A DNA stretch of 64,000 nucleotides, taken from contig JAQXTH010000034.1 of assembly GCA_029219385.1 (NCBI GenBank), positions 62,001 to 126,000 of the forward strand. The letters are read 5' to 3'. The notes below the pieces were generated by a model. The model saw only the letters and a list, made by a program, of their open reading frames with translations, did no database searches and was not told the DNA's origin. This document shows positions 17,953 to 26,328 of the stretch, in pieces. Position 1 is the stretch's first letter, and every line of letters starts with the position of its first letter. Source of the stretch: Prevotellaceae bacterium. Lineage in GTDB: Bacteria > Bacteroidota > Bacteroidia > Bacteroidales > Bacteroidaceae. A program made the translations under genes and the position numbers.

Positions 17953-19775
17953 TTCTTTTGTTTTGATATATTGTTTAGCGCAGCTGTCAGTCGCGAGTTC
18001 TCCTCTCTGTTGCGTATTGCAATGCGCATATATTGTTTGTCGGGATTAAGCCCTTGTTTGAGGCTGCAATCGCGCGTAAGTATGTTAAAGCGCTTCAACA
18101 TGGTGAGCACAATCTCTTTTGCCGTATAGGGTTTCAACACCTCACACAAGAAATAGTTGGCCTGGGTAGGCATCACGCGCAAAAAACTGATTTGCTGCAG
18201 TTCGGCATAAAATTTCTTGCGCTCTTCCACAAAGCGACAGCACGCTGTCTTATAATCTGCCTCGTGTTTTGAGTATATCTGCATGAAATATTCTGCAAAA
18301 GAATTGATGTTCCAAATAGATACTTCCGACTTGATTTTATTTATAAGATCCACATCGGCCGACGCAAGTATGCCGAGCCTCAGTCCGGGCACTCCATAAC
18401 TCTTGCTGATACTCTTCATCACCACAAGATTTTTGTGGCTCTCAAGCATTTTGTTGTCGAGCAACGAACTTGTCTCCCAATAGTCGCTGAAGTCCACAAA
18501 ACTCTCGTCTACCACGAGTCTCATCTTTCGCTCTTGCGCCCAATCGGCAAGGCGAAGCAAATCTTTGCGCATAATGAAGTTGCCACTCGGATTGTCGGGA
18601 TTTATAATGAGCAAGGTGTCAGCCCTATTCTCACCAAAAAACTCCATTAAATCGTCGGCCGAATAACGATAGGTGTTGTTTTGGGGAACAAATGTGACAA
18701 GCGTGTCGCCCTCACGTCTGTTGGGGTATTCCTCAAATGTGGGACGCACAATACCCAATTTGCCGGGCAAAAGGTCCATTAAAATCTTAATCAGTTCGGC
18801 CGCTCCGTTGCCCGGCACGATATAGTCTTGCTTCACCCCAAAACTCTTTGAGGCTATCAAACTATTTATCTTCATGCCCGACGGATATTCGGTCAACAAT
18901 GTGTCAAAACTTGCTTTGAGTTCGTCTTTAAGGCGTTTAGAGGGGAAATAGGGGTTCACAAGATAACAGAAATCAAGCATTCCCGAAAAACGCCAGAATC
19001 CGCCAAAACGACCATAGTATTTGCGCAAGATATCTTTCTCTTCGGCAAATATCGCTTCGGCTATGTCAAGGTCCTGCACGTCGTCTATCTCATACCATTT
19101 CTCATTGCCTATGGGCAGAGCCTTGATATAACTCTTGTCGAGCGAGGTGATCACCTGCAACACCTGTTCGTAATATTCATTGGGACCCAACACCTCACAA
19201 TAGGCGTTTATAAAAGGAATATATTTGAGGCGCGAAAACTCTTTTGAGAACTTATAGATGTTTACCGTCTTGTAGTATTGGTCTGCCTCCTCAAAGTTGA
19301 ATGCCTTTTTTGGCACAAAATTCAATATGTCGCGCTCTTCGTCTATTTTCACCATGGTGCCGTCCATCCAACTCTGATATTTAGCCACAAGGGCAACGTT
19401 GGGGTAGGGGTCGTCCACAATCATTCTCAAAAGACTGTCGTCGAATATCAAATCACTTTCGAGCAAAAGCGTATCGTCTTGTTTAAGATATTCGGTGGCG
19501 AGGGCAAGCGAATAGATATTGTTGGTCTTGTCATATACTGGATTTTCCACATAGACAATATCGAGGTTTCCATATTTGTCACCCACATGGTCTCTCAATT
19601 TATCGCCCTTATAGCCCACCACTATGACCACTCTCTTCAATTCGAGCGTTGACAATTGTTGAAGCATTCTGTCTATAAGAGTCTTTCCGTTGACCGCCAC
19701 CATACACTTGGTGTTACTCTCGGTCAATTCGCCCAGTCTGCGCCCCATTCCGGCAGCCAATATTATTGCTTGCAT
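17949..19775 (-). CDS. Fusion of a sugar/choline-type nucleotidyltransferase and a PLP aminotransferase-fold enzyme
   Basis: 608 residues in two parts. The N-terminal part (about 1-245) is a LicC-like nucleotidyltransferase: ILAAGMGRRLGELTESNTK, ESDLIFDDS, and EIDDVQDL near its end. The C-terminal part (about 255-608) is a class I/II aminotransferase fold close to histidinol-phosphate aminotransferase and threonine-phosphate decarboxylase: INPDNPSGNF, VVDESFVDFSDYW and the PLP lysine K458 in MKSISKSYGVPGLRLG. Known fusions of this type activate a small amino-phosphate or phosphonate with CTP (PntC-like). No phosphoenolpyruvate mutase is nearby, so a phosphoethanolamine-like product is as likely as a phosphonate. 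Operon with the downstream cyclodeaminase homologue. Confidence 0.8.
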   Translation of the reverse strand: MQAIILAAGMGRRLGELTESNTKCMVAVNGKTLIDRMLQQLSTLELKRVVIVVGYKGDKLRDHVGDKYGNLDIVYVENPVYDKTNNIYSLALATEYLKQDDTLLLESDLIFDDSLLRMIVDDPYPNVALVAKYQSWMDGTMVKIDEERDILNFVPKKAFNFEEADQYYKTVNIYKFSKEFSRLKYIPFINAYCEVLGPNEYYEQVLQVITSLDKSYIKALPIGNEKWYEIDDVQDLDIAEAIFAEEKDILRKYYGRFGGFWRFSGMLDFCYLVNPYFPSKRLKDELKASFDTLLTEYPSGMKINSLIASKSFGVKQDYIVPGNGAAELIKILMDLLPGKLGIVRPTFEEYPNRREGDTLVTFVPQNNTYRYSADDLMEFFGENRADTLLIINPDNPSGNFIMRKDLLRLADWAQERKMRLVVDESFVDFSDYWETSSLLDNKMLESHKNLVVMKSISKSYGVPGLRLGILASADVDLINKIKSEVSIWNINSFAEYFMQIYSKHEADYKTACCRFVEERKKFYAELQQISFLRVMPTQANYFLCEVLKPYTAKEIVLTMLKRFNILTRDCSLKQGLNPDKQYMRIAIRNREENSRLTAALNNISKQKK

Positions 19776-19797
19776 AGTGTGTGATTTATTACCTTTA

Positions 19798-20604
19798 TTA
19801 TCTCTTCCTCAACCAATAGAGGAGTTCATTTATCCATTGTTTGTGTTCTGTATATGAAGTGTTATATCCAAAGCCGTGATAACCTCCTTCATATATATGT
19901 AGGTCTGTCTTTATGTTTTTGTTTATCAAGGCTTGGGCATATTGCAATGAATTGTAGGGAACTACAACCTTGTCGGCCGACGACAACACAATGAAGGCTT
20001 CGGGAGCTTTGTCGGGCACATGGAGTTCGTTTGAATATTTGTCCACAAGTTCCTGTGTTTGATTTTTGCCCAAAAGATTGTCGCGCGACCCTTTGTGGGT
20101 ATATTTATCGTTCATGGTGACAACGGGGTAGAGCAACACCTGAAAATCCGGCCTGGTGATCGAGTCTGCATAGTGGGTGGCAAGTGTGCTTGCCAAATGA
20201 CCTCCGGCAGAGCTGCCCATTATTCCCACTTTTTTTATTCCCCATTCTTTGGCATGAGCCCTCACTATGCGCATGGCTTGGGCCACGTCGGCAAAAGGCA
20301 CCTCGTGTCTGCCCTTAGGCATTCGATATTTCAACACAAAGACCGCCATGCCCTCCTTGTTGAGCAACGGTGCAAACTGATGTCCCTCATGGTCCATGGC
20401 AAGAAACTCATAAGCTCCGCCCGGACAAATCACCATGGCTTTGCCGTTAGCAACTTCGGGCAGATAACAATAAAGGCGGGCATCAACACAATCTGCATCA
20501 ACACACTCTCCGGACTGCCACACCGGCAATTCAAAACTCTTCTGAGCCTTTGCTTCGGCCGCTGCTGCCAACAACAAAAACAATATGTTAATAAACCTCC
20601 TCAT
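19798..20604 (-). CDS. Secreted alpha/beta hydrolase (esterase/lipase-like)
   Basis: 268 residues with a signal peptide (MRRFINILFLLLAAAAEAKAQ). Catalytic triad visible: nucleophile in IMGSSAGGHLAS, Asp in LSSADKVVVPY and His in EGGYHGFGYNTS. The oxyanion motif is CPGGAYEF, matching the BD-FAE/acetylxylan-esterase-like group common in Bacteroidetes. Probably a periplasmic carbohydrate esterase; substrate unknown. It is 15 bp downstream of lepB on the same strand. Confidence 0.85.
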   Translation of the reverse strand: MRRFINILFLLLAAAAEAKAQKSFELPVWQSGECVDADCVDARLYCYLPEVANGKAMVICPGGAYEFLAMDHEGHQFAPLLNKEGMAVFVLKYRMPKGRHEVPFADVAQAMRIVRAHAKEWGIKKVGIMGSSAGGHLASTLATHYADSITRPDFQVLLYPVVTMNDKYTHKGSRDNLLGKNQTQELVDKYSNELHVPDKAPEAFIVLSSADKVVVPYNSLQYAQALINKNIKTDLHIYEGGYHGFGYNTSYTEHKQWINELLYWLRKR

Positions 20605-20618
20605 GTTGCACTTCCTTT

Positions 20619-22109
20619 TTATCTCATGCTGTCAACCAAGCGGAACAATCTATTCCACCTTATCTTTCCGTCAAACCACCCTCTGTCCGGGTCAAGCGAG
20701 AGCCAGATGAATATGGGCTTGCCCACTATGTGGTCTTCTGGCACAAATCCCCAAAAACGGCTGTCGGCCGAATTGTCGCGATTGTCACCCATCATCCAAT
20801 AATAATCCAACTTAAAGGTATATTTCTTTGAAGGCTTTCCGTTGATGTAGACCACATTGTTTTTCAACTCAAACTTATTGCCCTCATACACCTCTATGCA
20901 GCGTCTGTAAAGAGCCACGTTTTCCATTGTCAACTCAACAGTATCTCCACGCTTGGGAATCCAAACCGGACCATACTCGTTTGCTGTCCACCCGGTGTTG
21001 TAGGTGTGGGGATAGAGCACATAGCTGTCTACCGGCTCACTGCTATCTATCTTTTCGACCAGGTCTTTGCGTTCTTCGAGAGTTTTTTTTGCCATTGCCG
21101 TGAGTGGCATACGCAACACCCTTCCGTCTTCCGAAATCACTTCGCTTTGATCTTCGTTGCTTATACCCAAATCGCGACACAGCTCTACGGGCAACGATTG
21201 ATTTAGTGTCACGTTATAACTATATTGCACATTCTTGGGTTGAAAAACTTTCTTACCGTCCGTATAGACTATGCCGTTTTTTATCTCAAGAGTCTGGCCG
21301 GGCAATCCCACACAACGCTTCACATAGTGCTCCCTCATGTCGACGGGGCGATATTTTATCTTGCCCACCTCGGCTTCGTTTTCCTCAAACAACTGTCGCC
21401 CAAGCTGATATTCCAATTCGCTGAGTTCCAACTGCTCCTGAAGCGAAGAATTTTTCTCGTCGTTCAGAAAGTCGATATAGTTCTTACCTTGCATTTGAGC
21501 AAGCACGAGTTTGCCCGTCTGGTAACACTCGGTATAATAATCTTTGTTTTCATATTTGGCCAACACACTGTCGCCCGACGGATAGTTAAACACAACTATC
21601 TCACCTTGCTCCACCTTGCCCACGCCTGCCACGCGATCATATCCCCAGCTGATTATCTCGGAGAAACTGTTGCAGCCCAAAATGGGTATGGTGTGGCTCG
21701 TGAGTGGCATGTGAATGGGGGTAAACGGCTTGCGTGCCCCATAGCTCACCTTGCTCACAAAAAGATAATCACCGGTGAGAAGACTCTTTTCGAGCGACGA
21801 ACTCGGTATCACATAGTTCTGAAACAAATAGAGGTTTACAAAATAAACTGCCACCAAGGCAAACACAATGGCGTCGACCCAACTCATCACTTTGCGCACC
21901 AATGGATTTTTGGCATTCTTCCACCAACTCCAAGGAATCTTTTTAGTGATATAAGCATCATAGATAAACGGCAAGACTATCACGCCCAACCAACTTCTCA
22001 CCCACACGCAAAACGCTATCCACAATGCCATGACAACCACACACATCGTAACACGATATTTAATACCATGTTGTGTGGCTTCTTTTTTTCTTCTATTCTT
22101 CAGTTTCAT
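20619..22109 (-). CDS. lepB: Signal peptidase I
   Basis: Membrane-bound Ser/Lys peptidase that removes Sec signal peptides. N-terminal membrane segments at about 20-50 and 78-98 are followed by the active-site box IPSSSLEKSLLTGDYLFV; the nucleophile Ser105 is followed by Leu where most enzymes have Met. The catalytic lysine lies in HYVKRCVGLPGQ and the C-terminal box is MMGDNRDNSADSRFWGFVP. At 496 residues it carries the long insertion between boxes seen in Bacteroidales enzymes. It is 15 bp downstream of dapB, as in many relatives. Confidence 0.93.
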   Translation of the reverse strand: MKLKNRRKKEATQHGIKYRVTMCVVVMALWIAFCVWVRSWLGVIVLPFIYDAYITKKIPWSWWKNAKNPLVRKVMSWVDAIVFALVAVYFVNLYLFQNYVIPSSSLEKSLLTGDYLFVSKVSYGARKPFTPIHMPLTSHTIPILGCNSFSEIISWGYDRVAGVGKVEQGEIVVFNYPSGDSVLAKYENKDYYTECYQTGKLVLAQMQGKNYIDFLNDEKNSSLQEQLELSELEYQLGRQLFEENEAEVGKIKYRPVDMREHYVKRCVGLPGQTLEIKNGIVYTDGKKVFQPKNVQYSYNVTLNQSLPVELCRDLGISNEDQSEVISEDGRVLRMPLTAMAKKTLEERKDLVEKIDSSEPVDSYVLYPHTYNTGWTANEYGPVWIPKRGDTVELTMENVALYRRCIEVYEGNKFELKNNVVYINGKPSKKYTFKLDYYWMMGDNRDNSADSRFWGFVPEDHIVGKPIFIWLSLDPDRGWFDGKIRWNRLFRLVDSMR

Positions 22110-22124
22110 CTTATCACATCTCGT

Positions 22125-22877
22125 TTATTTAAACAAACAATCCATGGTGAGCAGACCCTCGTGGGTATGGGCATATTCGGCGGCTATCACTGCTCCTAAA
22201 ACAAAACCGCCCCTCGACTTTGCCTCGTGTTTTATCTCTATCTTGTCGAAATTGCTTTCGTAGGTGATGATATGGGTTCCCGGCACTTCACCCTCCCTAA
22301 TGCTGCTCACCACCAATTCGTCGCTCTTTGCCTCGTCGCTGCCCTCTATTGTGCCATCGGGAAGGGTGACACTGCCTTTTTTCCATGAGTCCTTTCCCTC
22401 ATAATTGTCAATCAACGATTCGGCAAGGGTTATCGCAGTGCCCGAAGGGGCATCGAGTTTGTGAATATGGTGAATCTCACACATTCTTGGCTCATACTCT
22501 TTTTGTCCCGACATCATCTTGGCCAACTCCACATTCAGTTTATTAAACAGATATACTCCCAAACTGAAATTGCTGCTCCAAAACAATGTGTGGAGACCAT
22601 ACTTGCACATTTCGAAAATCTCCTCACCATGGTCTTTTTGCCAGCCCGTGCTGCCGGTCACCACTTTTATGTCGCGCTCAAAACATTTCTTAATATTGTC
22701 GTAGGCCGTAAAAGGAGTGGTAAACTCTATCGCCACATCGGCCGACTTAAATTCCTTGCTGTCAAAATCCTCCTGATTGTCGATGTCTATTATACATACA
22801 ATCTTGTGGCCTCTTTCGATTGCAACTTTCTCAATCATGCGGCCCATCTTGCCATATCCAATCAATGCTATATTCAT
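22125..22877 (-). CDS. dapB: 4-hydroxy-tetrahydrodipicolinate reductase
   Basis: NAD(P)H-dependent step of diaminopimelate and lysine synthesis. The Rossmann motif is reduced to IGYGKMGRMIE, as is usual in Bacteroidetes members; the catalytic region includes EIHHIHKLDAPSGTA (His pair plus substrate-binding KxDAPSGTA). 250 residues, full length. The gene heads the dapB-lepB-esterase run. The first promoter upstream with a good match is in the repeat at 23270-23302. Confidence 0.94.
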   Translation of the reverse strand: MNIALIGYGKMGRMIEKVAIERGHKIVCIIDIDNQEDFDSKEFKSADVAIEFTTPFTAYDNIKKCFERDIKVVTGSTGWQKDHGEEIFEMCKYGLHTLFWSSNFSLGVYLFNKLNVELAKMMSGQKEYEPRMCEIHHIHKLDAPSGTAITLAESLIDNYEGKDSWKKGSVTLPDGTIEGSDEAKSDELVVSSIREGEVPGTHIITYESNFDKIEIKHEAKSRGGFVLGAVIAAEYAHTHEGLLTMDCLFK

Positions 22878-22896
22878 ATCTGTATTTATTTTTTAA

Positions 22897-23004
22897 TTAT
22901 TTTTTTAATCCTTCTATCTTTACTTCGGAAATGTCTGCCTTTCCTTTTGTTATCACAATGCGCGCATCGCTCGCTGTGGTTGCGTCAAACCGATACTCTT
23001 TCAA
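22897..23004 (-). CDS. Possible 35-aa ORF or gene remnant before dapB
   Basis: The frame is open from a TGA just upstream and could start at TTG 23004. The peptide (MKEYRFDATTASDARIVITK then GKADISEVKIEGLKK) looks protein-like rather than random and ends 19 bp before dapB. No ATG or homology is recognised. It may be a real leader or small gene, or the tail of a lost gene. Confidence 0.2.
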   Translation of the reverse strand: MKEYRFDATTASDARIVITKGKADISEVKIEGLKK

Positions 23005-23221
23005 AGCATTCTTTCAAAGTGTATAATTATCAACCTACAAAAATAAAACAAAATTTTTTTATTCTATACATATTTAACTTTCTTTTTGATAATCCCTCGT
23101 TGTCCGCCACAAAAACAAAGCACGTCTCCACCGACAAACTCTTTGCCCGATGAAAACGTGCTTAAAAATATATTTATAATGATTAGACGATTCTTTAATA
23201 CATACTACTGTAATAATATAA

Positions 23222-23252
23222 TCATTACTCGAAGAAGACGAGGTGCAGCCTA
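23222..23252 (-). pseudogene. Relic of an FGE-gene 3' end
   Basis: Read on the minus strand, the last nine codons are RLHLVFFE-stop. They align codon for codon with LRLVLSE-stop and its flanks at the ends of the two intact FGE genes (23655 and 26329): CTC, GTC, GAG and TAA are kept, other codons differ by one base. Only this tail remains; immediately upstream lies the promoter repeat. It looks like the scar of a third, deleted FGE paralogue. Confidence 0.5.
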
Positions 23253-23258
23253 TCTTCG

Positions 23259-23365
23259 CATTACTATTGCAAAATTAACAATTTTGTTTCGTTTAACCCA
23301 AAACACCACACTACATTTCGTTGTATATTTGTTCGCATCTGCTACACTACCACAATAAGATTTTT
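23259..23365 (-). repeat. 105-bp direct repeat, copy 1, carrying a promoter
   Basis: Nearly identical to 25630-25735 (few substitutions). On the minus strand it holds TTTG (23302-23299), a 21-bp spacer and TAATTTTG (23277-23270), a full Bacteroidetes promoter. Here it points at the FGE relic and dapB, so it may now drive dapB. Confidence 0.8.
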
Positions 23366-23428
23366 TTTGGGGGTGGGGGTGGGGTTGAACCTCCATGGTG
23401 GGGGCAAGCCCCCACCCTATTCTATTAA

Positions 23429-23640
23429 ACCCCTACGGGGTTGAAATACAATTTGTTAAGCCCTGAAAGGGCGACATAAAGCAGCGTAGGGGCTTGCCCC
23501 TATGAAAGAAGGTCACCACCACCACCAAATCCTGTAAGGACGACATAAAGCAGCGCAGGGGCTTGTCCCTGCGAAAAATAGACATCACCCAAAAAACCAA
23601 GCTCTGTAAGAGCGACATAAAGCAGCGTAGGGGCTTGCCA
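23429..23640. repeat. Array of three ~70-bp hairpin units (array 1)
   Basis: Units are spaced 69 and 72 bp, measured from GACATAAAGCAGCG at 23473, 23542 and 23614. Each is preceded by a small hairpin whose arms differ but still pair: GCCCTgaaAGGGC, TCCTgtaAGGA, GCTCTgtaAGAGC. A second hairpin, AGGGGCTTGCCCCT, follows. The array is introduced by ACCCCTACGGGGT. Similar array at 25801-26003. Confidence 0.85.
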
Positions 23641-23654
23641 TGCGGACGAAGTCG

Positions 23655-23786
23655 TTACTCGGAGAGGACGAGGCGGAGCCCAAGGTCGGGGTAGCGGTCG
23701 CCGGGCGTGCAGTTGTAGCGATAAGCAGAGCGGCAGTCCCTCGCGAAGCTGCCCAAACTGCCCCCGCGAATCACGCGGTCAGAGCC
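23655..23786 (-). other. Candidate DGR-type variable region in the kinase-FGE gene
   Basis: Aligned codon by codon with 26329-26460, 19 of 44 codons differ in amino acid and only three differ silently. The changed codons nearly all end in C or T and differ at positions 1 and 2, as expected if an AAC/AAT template had been mutated at adenines. The constant end GGGCTCCGCCTC...CTCTCCGAGTAA is GC-rich like a homing element. No template repeat or reverse transcriptase gene is in the window. Confidence 0.6.
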
Positions 23787-25556
23787 TGTGGACGGTCCCT
23801 TAGGATTGGTCTGAGAACCACTACTATAACTGCCATACCGGTCCTGACACCACTCTGATACGTTACCACTCATGTCGTATATTCCAAGTTCGTTGGGTTG
23901 TTTGGTCTTGACGGGATGTGTCTTATCAACACTATTATAACCATACCACGCAACATCATCAAAATTATTACTACCGCTATATTGATAGCCCTTGCTCTTA
24001 TTTCCGCCACGGGCAGCATACTCCCATTCCGCCTCGGTGGGGAGACGGAATTTCTGTCCCGTGAGACTATTCAACTTTGAAATAAATTCCTGACAATCGT
24101 TCCAAGATATATCATACGTAGGATAATCTTTTCCAACTCCCCATGTCTCCCTGCCATTTGCCTCGGCAATCTGCTCAACAGTATTTCCCATCACCGCAGT
24201 CCACAATGCCTGCGTCACTTCGGTCTCACCTATATAATAACTACTCAATGTGACTTGGTGAGTAGGCTTTTCTCTATCATAAGGATCTTGCTGCTCCGGT
24301 GTTGCACCCATAGTGAATGTGCCGCCAACAACGGGTTTCATCACAAACTCCACATCGCCAACAGTGAAAACCTTGTCGTCTCCAACTATTTCCTCTAAGA
24401 CAAATATATCATTTTTCCCAATATTATTTACTACTAACACACCTGCAATAGCAACAATAACAATGGCAGCAACCCATAAAAATGTACGCTTAAATTTGAA
24501 CGGAGACTTAATCTTAGGCTTTGCCGGTGTTTCTTTTTTCTTCTTCTGCTTTTCGGATTGCTGTGCTTCCTCTTTCTTCTTCTTTTCGGTCTCCTTTATA
24601 ATGGTGTCGTCATTATCGCTTATGGTCTTGTTATCAGATGCCTTATTATCTGCCTCCTTTTTATCGGTGGAAGAACTATCTTGCGCATTAGCGATAAACT
24701 GCTTGACCTCCGCCACACTCTGCGGTCTCATTTTGCGATTAGGCTTCATGAGCCAAAAAATCAGTTCCTCAGTCTTCTTGCTTATGCCCAAAGGCAGTTT
24801 GAGAGCCTCACGAGGATCCTCTTCAATATCAGAAGGCAGAGGTGGCTTTCGCATAGTGAGCAGATTATATATCGTGGCACCAAGAGAATAGAGGTCAGAC
24901 CACGCACCAATCTTCTCTATGTTCTGTTCCATTTGTTCCGATGAAGCATAACCTGCTGTATATGCCATAGCAGAAGAAGTGGACAGGTTCTCGCCATCAG
25001 CACTCTTCAACTGCTTGCTGGCACCAAAGTCTATCAACTGCACATTTCCCTTTTTGTCTATCATGATGTTGGCAGGTTTCAAATCAAGGTGCCAAATGCC
25101 CTCGGCATGAACACACTCCAACGCTTCGAGTATTTGCGAAATGACGAGCATCAACTCCGCCTCGCTCATGGGTTTCCCCGTGCGTTTCAGTCGGGCAGAA
25201 AGGCTTTCACCCTCAACAAAATCCATCACATAATAAGACGTGGCATTTTCGTCAAACACGTCTATCACCCTCACAATATTTGGGTGGTTGAACTTCGCTA
25301 TGTGGCGTGCCTCTTTGAGAAATTTCTCACGAAAGCGGTTTACAGTCTCCCGGCTTCCCTCTGTGCCGATTGTCACATGACTTGTCGTTTCGTCGCGCTC
25401 GCAGAGTTCTTTCATGAAAAACTCCTTGACGGCCACCTTGCGCTCCAGTCCGCTCTGAATGGCAAGATAGGTTATTCCGAAACCACCTTGCCCGAGTATG
25501 CCTGTTATTTTATATCTGCCACCTTGAAGTGTGGAACCAACTTTCAGATTTTGCAT
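23655..25556 (-). CDS. Transmembrane Ser/Thr protein kinase with C-terminal FGE/C-lectin-fold ectodomain
   Basis: 633 residues. Cytoplasmic PknB-type kinase domain (about 15-275): GQGGFGITYLA loop, Lys44 in VAVKEF, HLDLKPANIM (Leu replaces Arg of HRD), DFGAS and the APE-equivalent region. A Lys/Glu-rich linker (295-355) leads to one membrane helix (about 358-378). Residues about 403-633 are a formylglycine-generating-enzyme-like (SUMF1) domain: GGTFTMGATPEQQDPYDREK, FRLPTEAEWEYAARGG, MSGNVSEWCQDRYG. The final 44 codons (23655-23786) match the position and pattern of diversity-generating-retroelement variable regions (RVIRGGSLGSFARDCRSAYR...GLRLVLSE). Likely a receptor kinase sensing an extracellular ligand with a variable ectodomain. 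Driven by the promoter in the repeat at 25630-25735. Confidence 0.88.
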   Translation of the reverse strand: MQNLKVGSTLQGGRYKITGILGQGGFGITYLAIQSGLERKVAVKEFFMKELCERDETTSHVTIGTEGSRETVNRFREKFLKEARHIAKFNHPNIVRVIDVFDENATSYYVMDFVEGESLSARLKRTGKPMSEAELMLVISQILEALECVHAEGIWHLDLKPANIMIDKKGNVQLIDFGASKQLKSADGENLSTSSAMAYTAGYASSEQMEQNIEKIGAWSDLYSLGATIYNLLTMRKPPLPSDIEEDPREALKLPLGISKKTEELIFWLMKPNRKMRPQSVAEVKQFIANAQDSSSTDKKEADNKASDNKTISDNDDTIIKETEKKKKEEAQQSEKQKKKKETPAKPKIKSPFKFKRTFLWVAAIVIVAIAGVLVVNNIGKNDIFVLEEIVGDDKVFTVGDVEFVMKPVVGGTFTMGATPEQQDPYDREKPTHQVTLSSYYIGETEVTQALWTAVMGNTVEQIAEANGRETWGVGKDYPTYDISWNDCQEFISKLNSLTGQKFRLPTEAEWEYAARGGNKSKGYQYSGSNNFDDVAWYGYNSVDKTHPVKTKQPNELGIYDMSGNVSEWCQDRYGSYSSGSQTNPKGPSTGSDRVIRGGSLGSFARDCRSAYRYNCTPGDRYPDLGLRLVLSE

Positions 25557-25629
25557 TTCTCCCGTCTTGTGTTTTGTTTATATTCCTTTATCGTTTTCGC
25601 TATGTCACGAAGCGAAATTCCGCAACACG

Positions 25630-25735
25630 TCATTACTATTGCAAAATTAACAATTTTGTTTCGTTTAACCCAAAACACTACACTACATTTCGTTGTATAT
25701 TTGTTCGCATCTGCTACACTACCATAATAAGATTT
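25630..25735 (-). repeat. 105-bp direct repeat, copy 2, promoter of the kinase-FGE gene
   Basis: Second copy of 23259-23365. On the minus strand TTTG (25674-25671), 21 bp, TAATTTTG (25649-25642) form a textbook Bacteroidetes promoter, giving a leader of roughly 75-80 nt before the ATG at 25556. The kinase-FGE gene therefore has its own promoter within the larger cluster. Confidence 0.8.
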
Positions 25736-25800
25736 TTTTGGGGGTGGTGGGGTGGTGGGGTTGAACCTCCATTGGTAGGGGCAAGCCCCCACCCTATTTT

Positions 25801-26003
25801 ATTAAACCCCTACGGGGTTGAAATACAATTTATTAAGCCCTGGAAGGGCGACATAGAATAGCATATGGGCGAGCCCCTATGAAAGAAGGTCACCACCAAC
25901 ACCAAGTCCTGTAAGGACGACATAAAGCAGCATAGGGGCTCGCCCCTATGAAAAATGCAATCACCACTAAAATCGCCCCTGTAAGTGGGCGAATAACATA
26001 GGG
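25801..26003. repeat. Array of three ~70-bp hairpin units (array 2)
   Basis: Same design as array 1: introduced by ACCCCTACGGGGT, with units marked by GACATA at 25849, GACATAAAGCAGC at 25919 and a decayed unit near 25990. Stems again vary but pair (GCCCTggaAGGGC, GTCCTgtaAGGAC). Together with the promoter repeat it makes a block duplicated about 2.4 kb apart. Confidence 0.8.
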
Positions 26004-26112
26004 AGATCACTACAAAAAACATTGCACGAAAATCGGAGAATACTCCGATTTCCGCGCAATTCTTTATGTTCCTTTATTTTATTCGCTGTCTTGGGAATTT
26101 CCTTTTTCGGAA

Positions 26113-26231
26113 GGTGTGTCAAAATGGTTAAGATGCAAGGCGCTAAGGCTGAGGGCTCAAGAAGTGTACTGAAGTACATGACCAAGCCTGAAGACGATAA
26201 CAACGCAGCAAATTGGCTATTATGACACACC
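26113..26231. repeat. 119-bp intergenic element with GGTGTGTC/GACACACC ends
   Basis: Ends are perfect 8-bp inverted repeats (26113-26120 and 26224-26231), followed inside by CAAAAT and preceded by ATTAT. The interior is GC-richer than its surroundings and holds a short + frame without recognisable protein. The same two ends, with almost nothing between, form the nadB terminator at 35059-35096. Probably a non-autonomous or REP-like intergenic repeat. Confidence 0.55.
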
Positions 26232-26328
26232 GCCCTCATTTTTGAATTTCCCGAGACAACTCATTTTTTCTTTGCTTAGAATGTCTTTTTATAGAAGATG
26301 GATTTCATTGACTTAAAGAATACGATTG

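Larger units (their letters stand above)
22878..23654. other. Gene-poor interval: FGE-gene relic, promoter repeat and hairpin array
   Basis: From left to right: the possible 35-aa ORF, AT-rich DNA, the relic of an FGE gene 3' end (23222-23252), the first copy of a 105-bp promoter-bearing repeat (23259-23365), a G-rich stretch and an array of three roughly 70-bp hairpin units (23429-23640) that ends against the stop codon of the kinase-FGE gene. Confidence 0.7.
25557..26328. other. Gene-poor interval: promoter repeat, hairpin array, 119-bp bounded element
   Basis: Contains the leader and promoter of the kinase-FGE gene (25630-25735), a G-rich stretch, hairpin array 2 (25801-26003) and a 119-bp element bounded by GGTGTGTC and GACACACC (26113-26231). 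Open frames here (for example 26022-26225) look non-coding. Confidence 0.7.

Noticed and set aside
23429..26003. CRISPR array
   Set aside because: The repeated units are about 70 bp, vary in sequence, contain two hairpins and have no regular unique spacers; no cas gene is in the window.
26022..26225. Open frame of 67 codons on the + strand between the two FGE genes
   Set aside because: It runs through the 119-bp repeat element, has no recognisable protein features, and a competing frame exists on the other strand.
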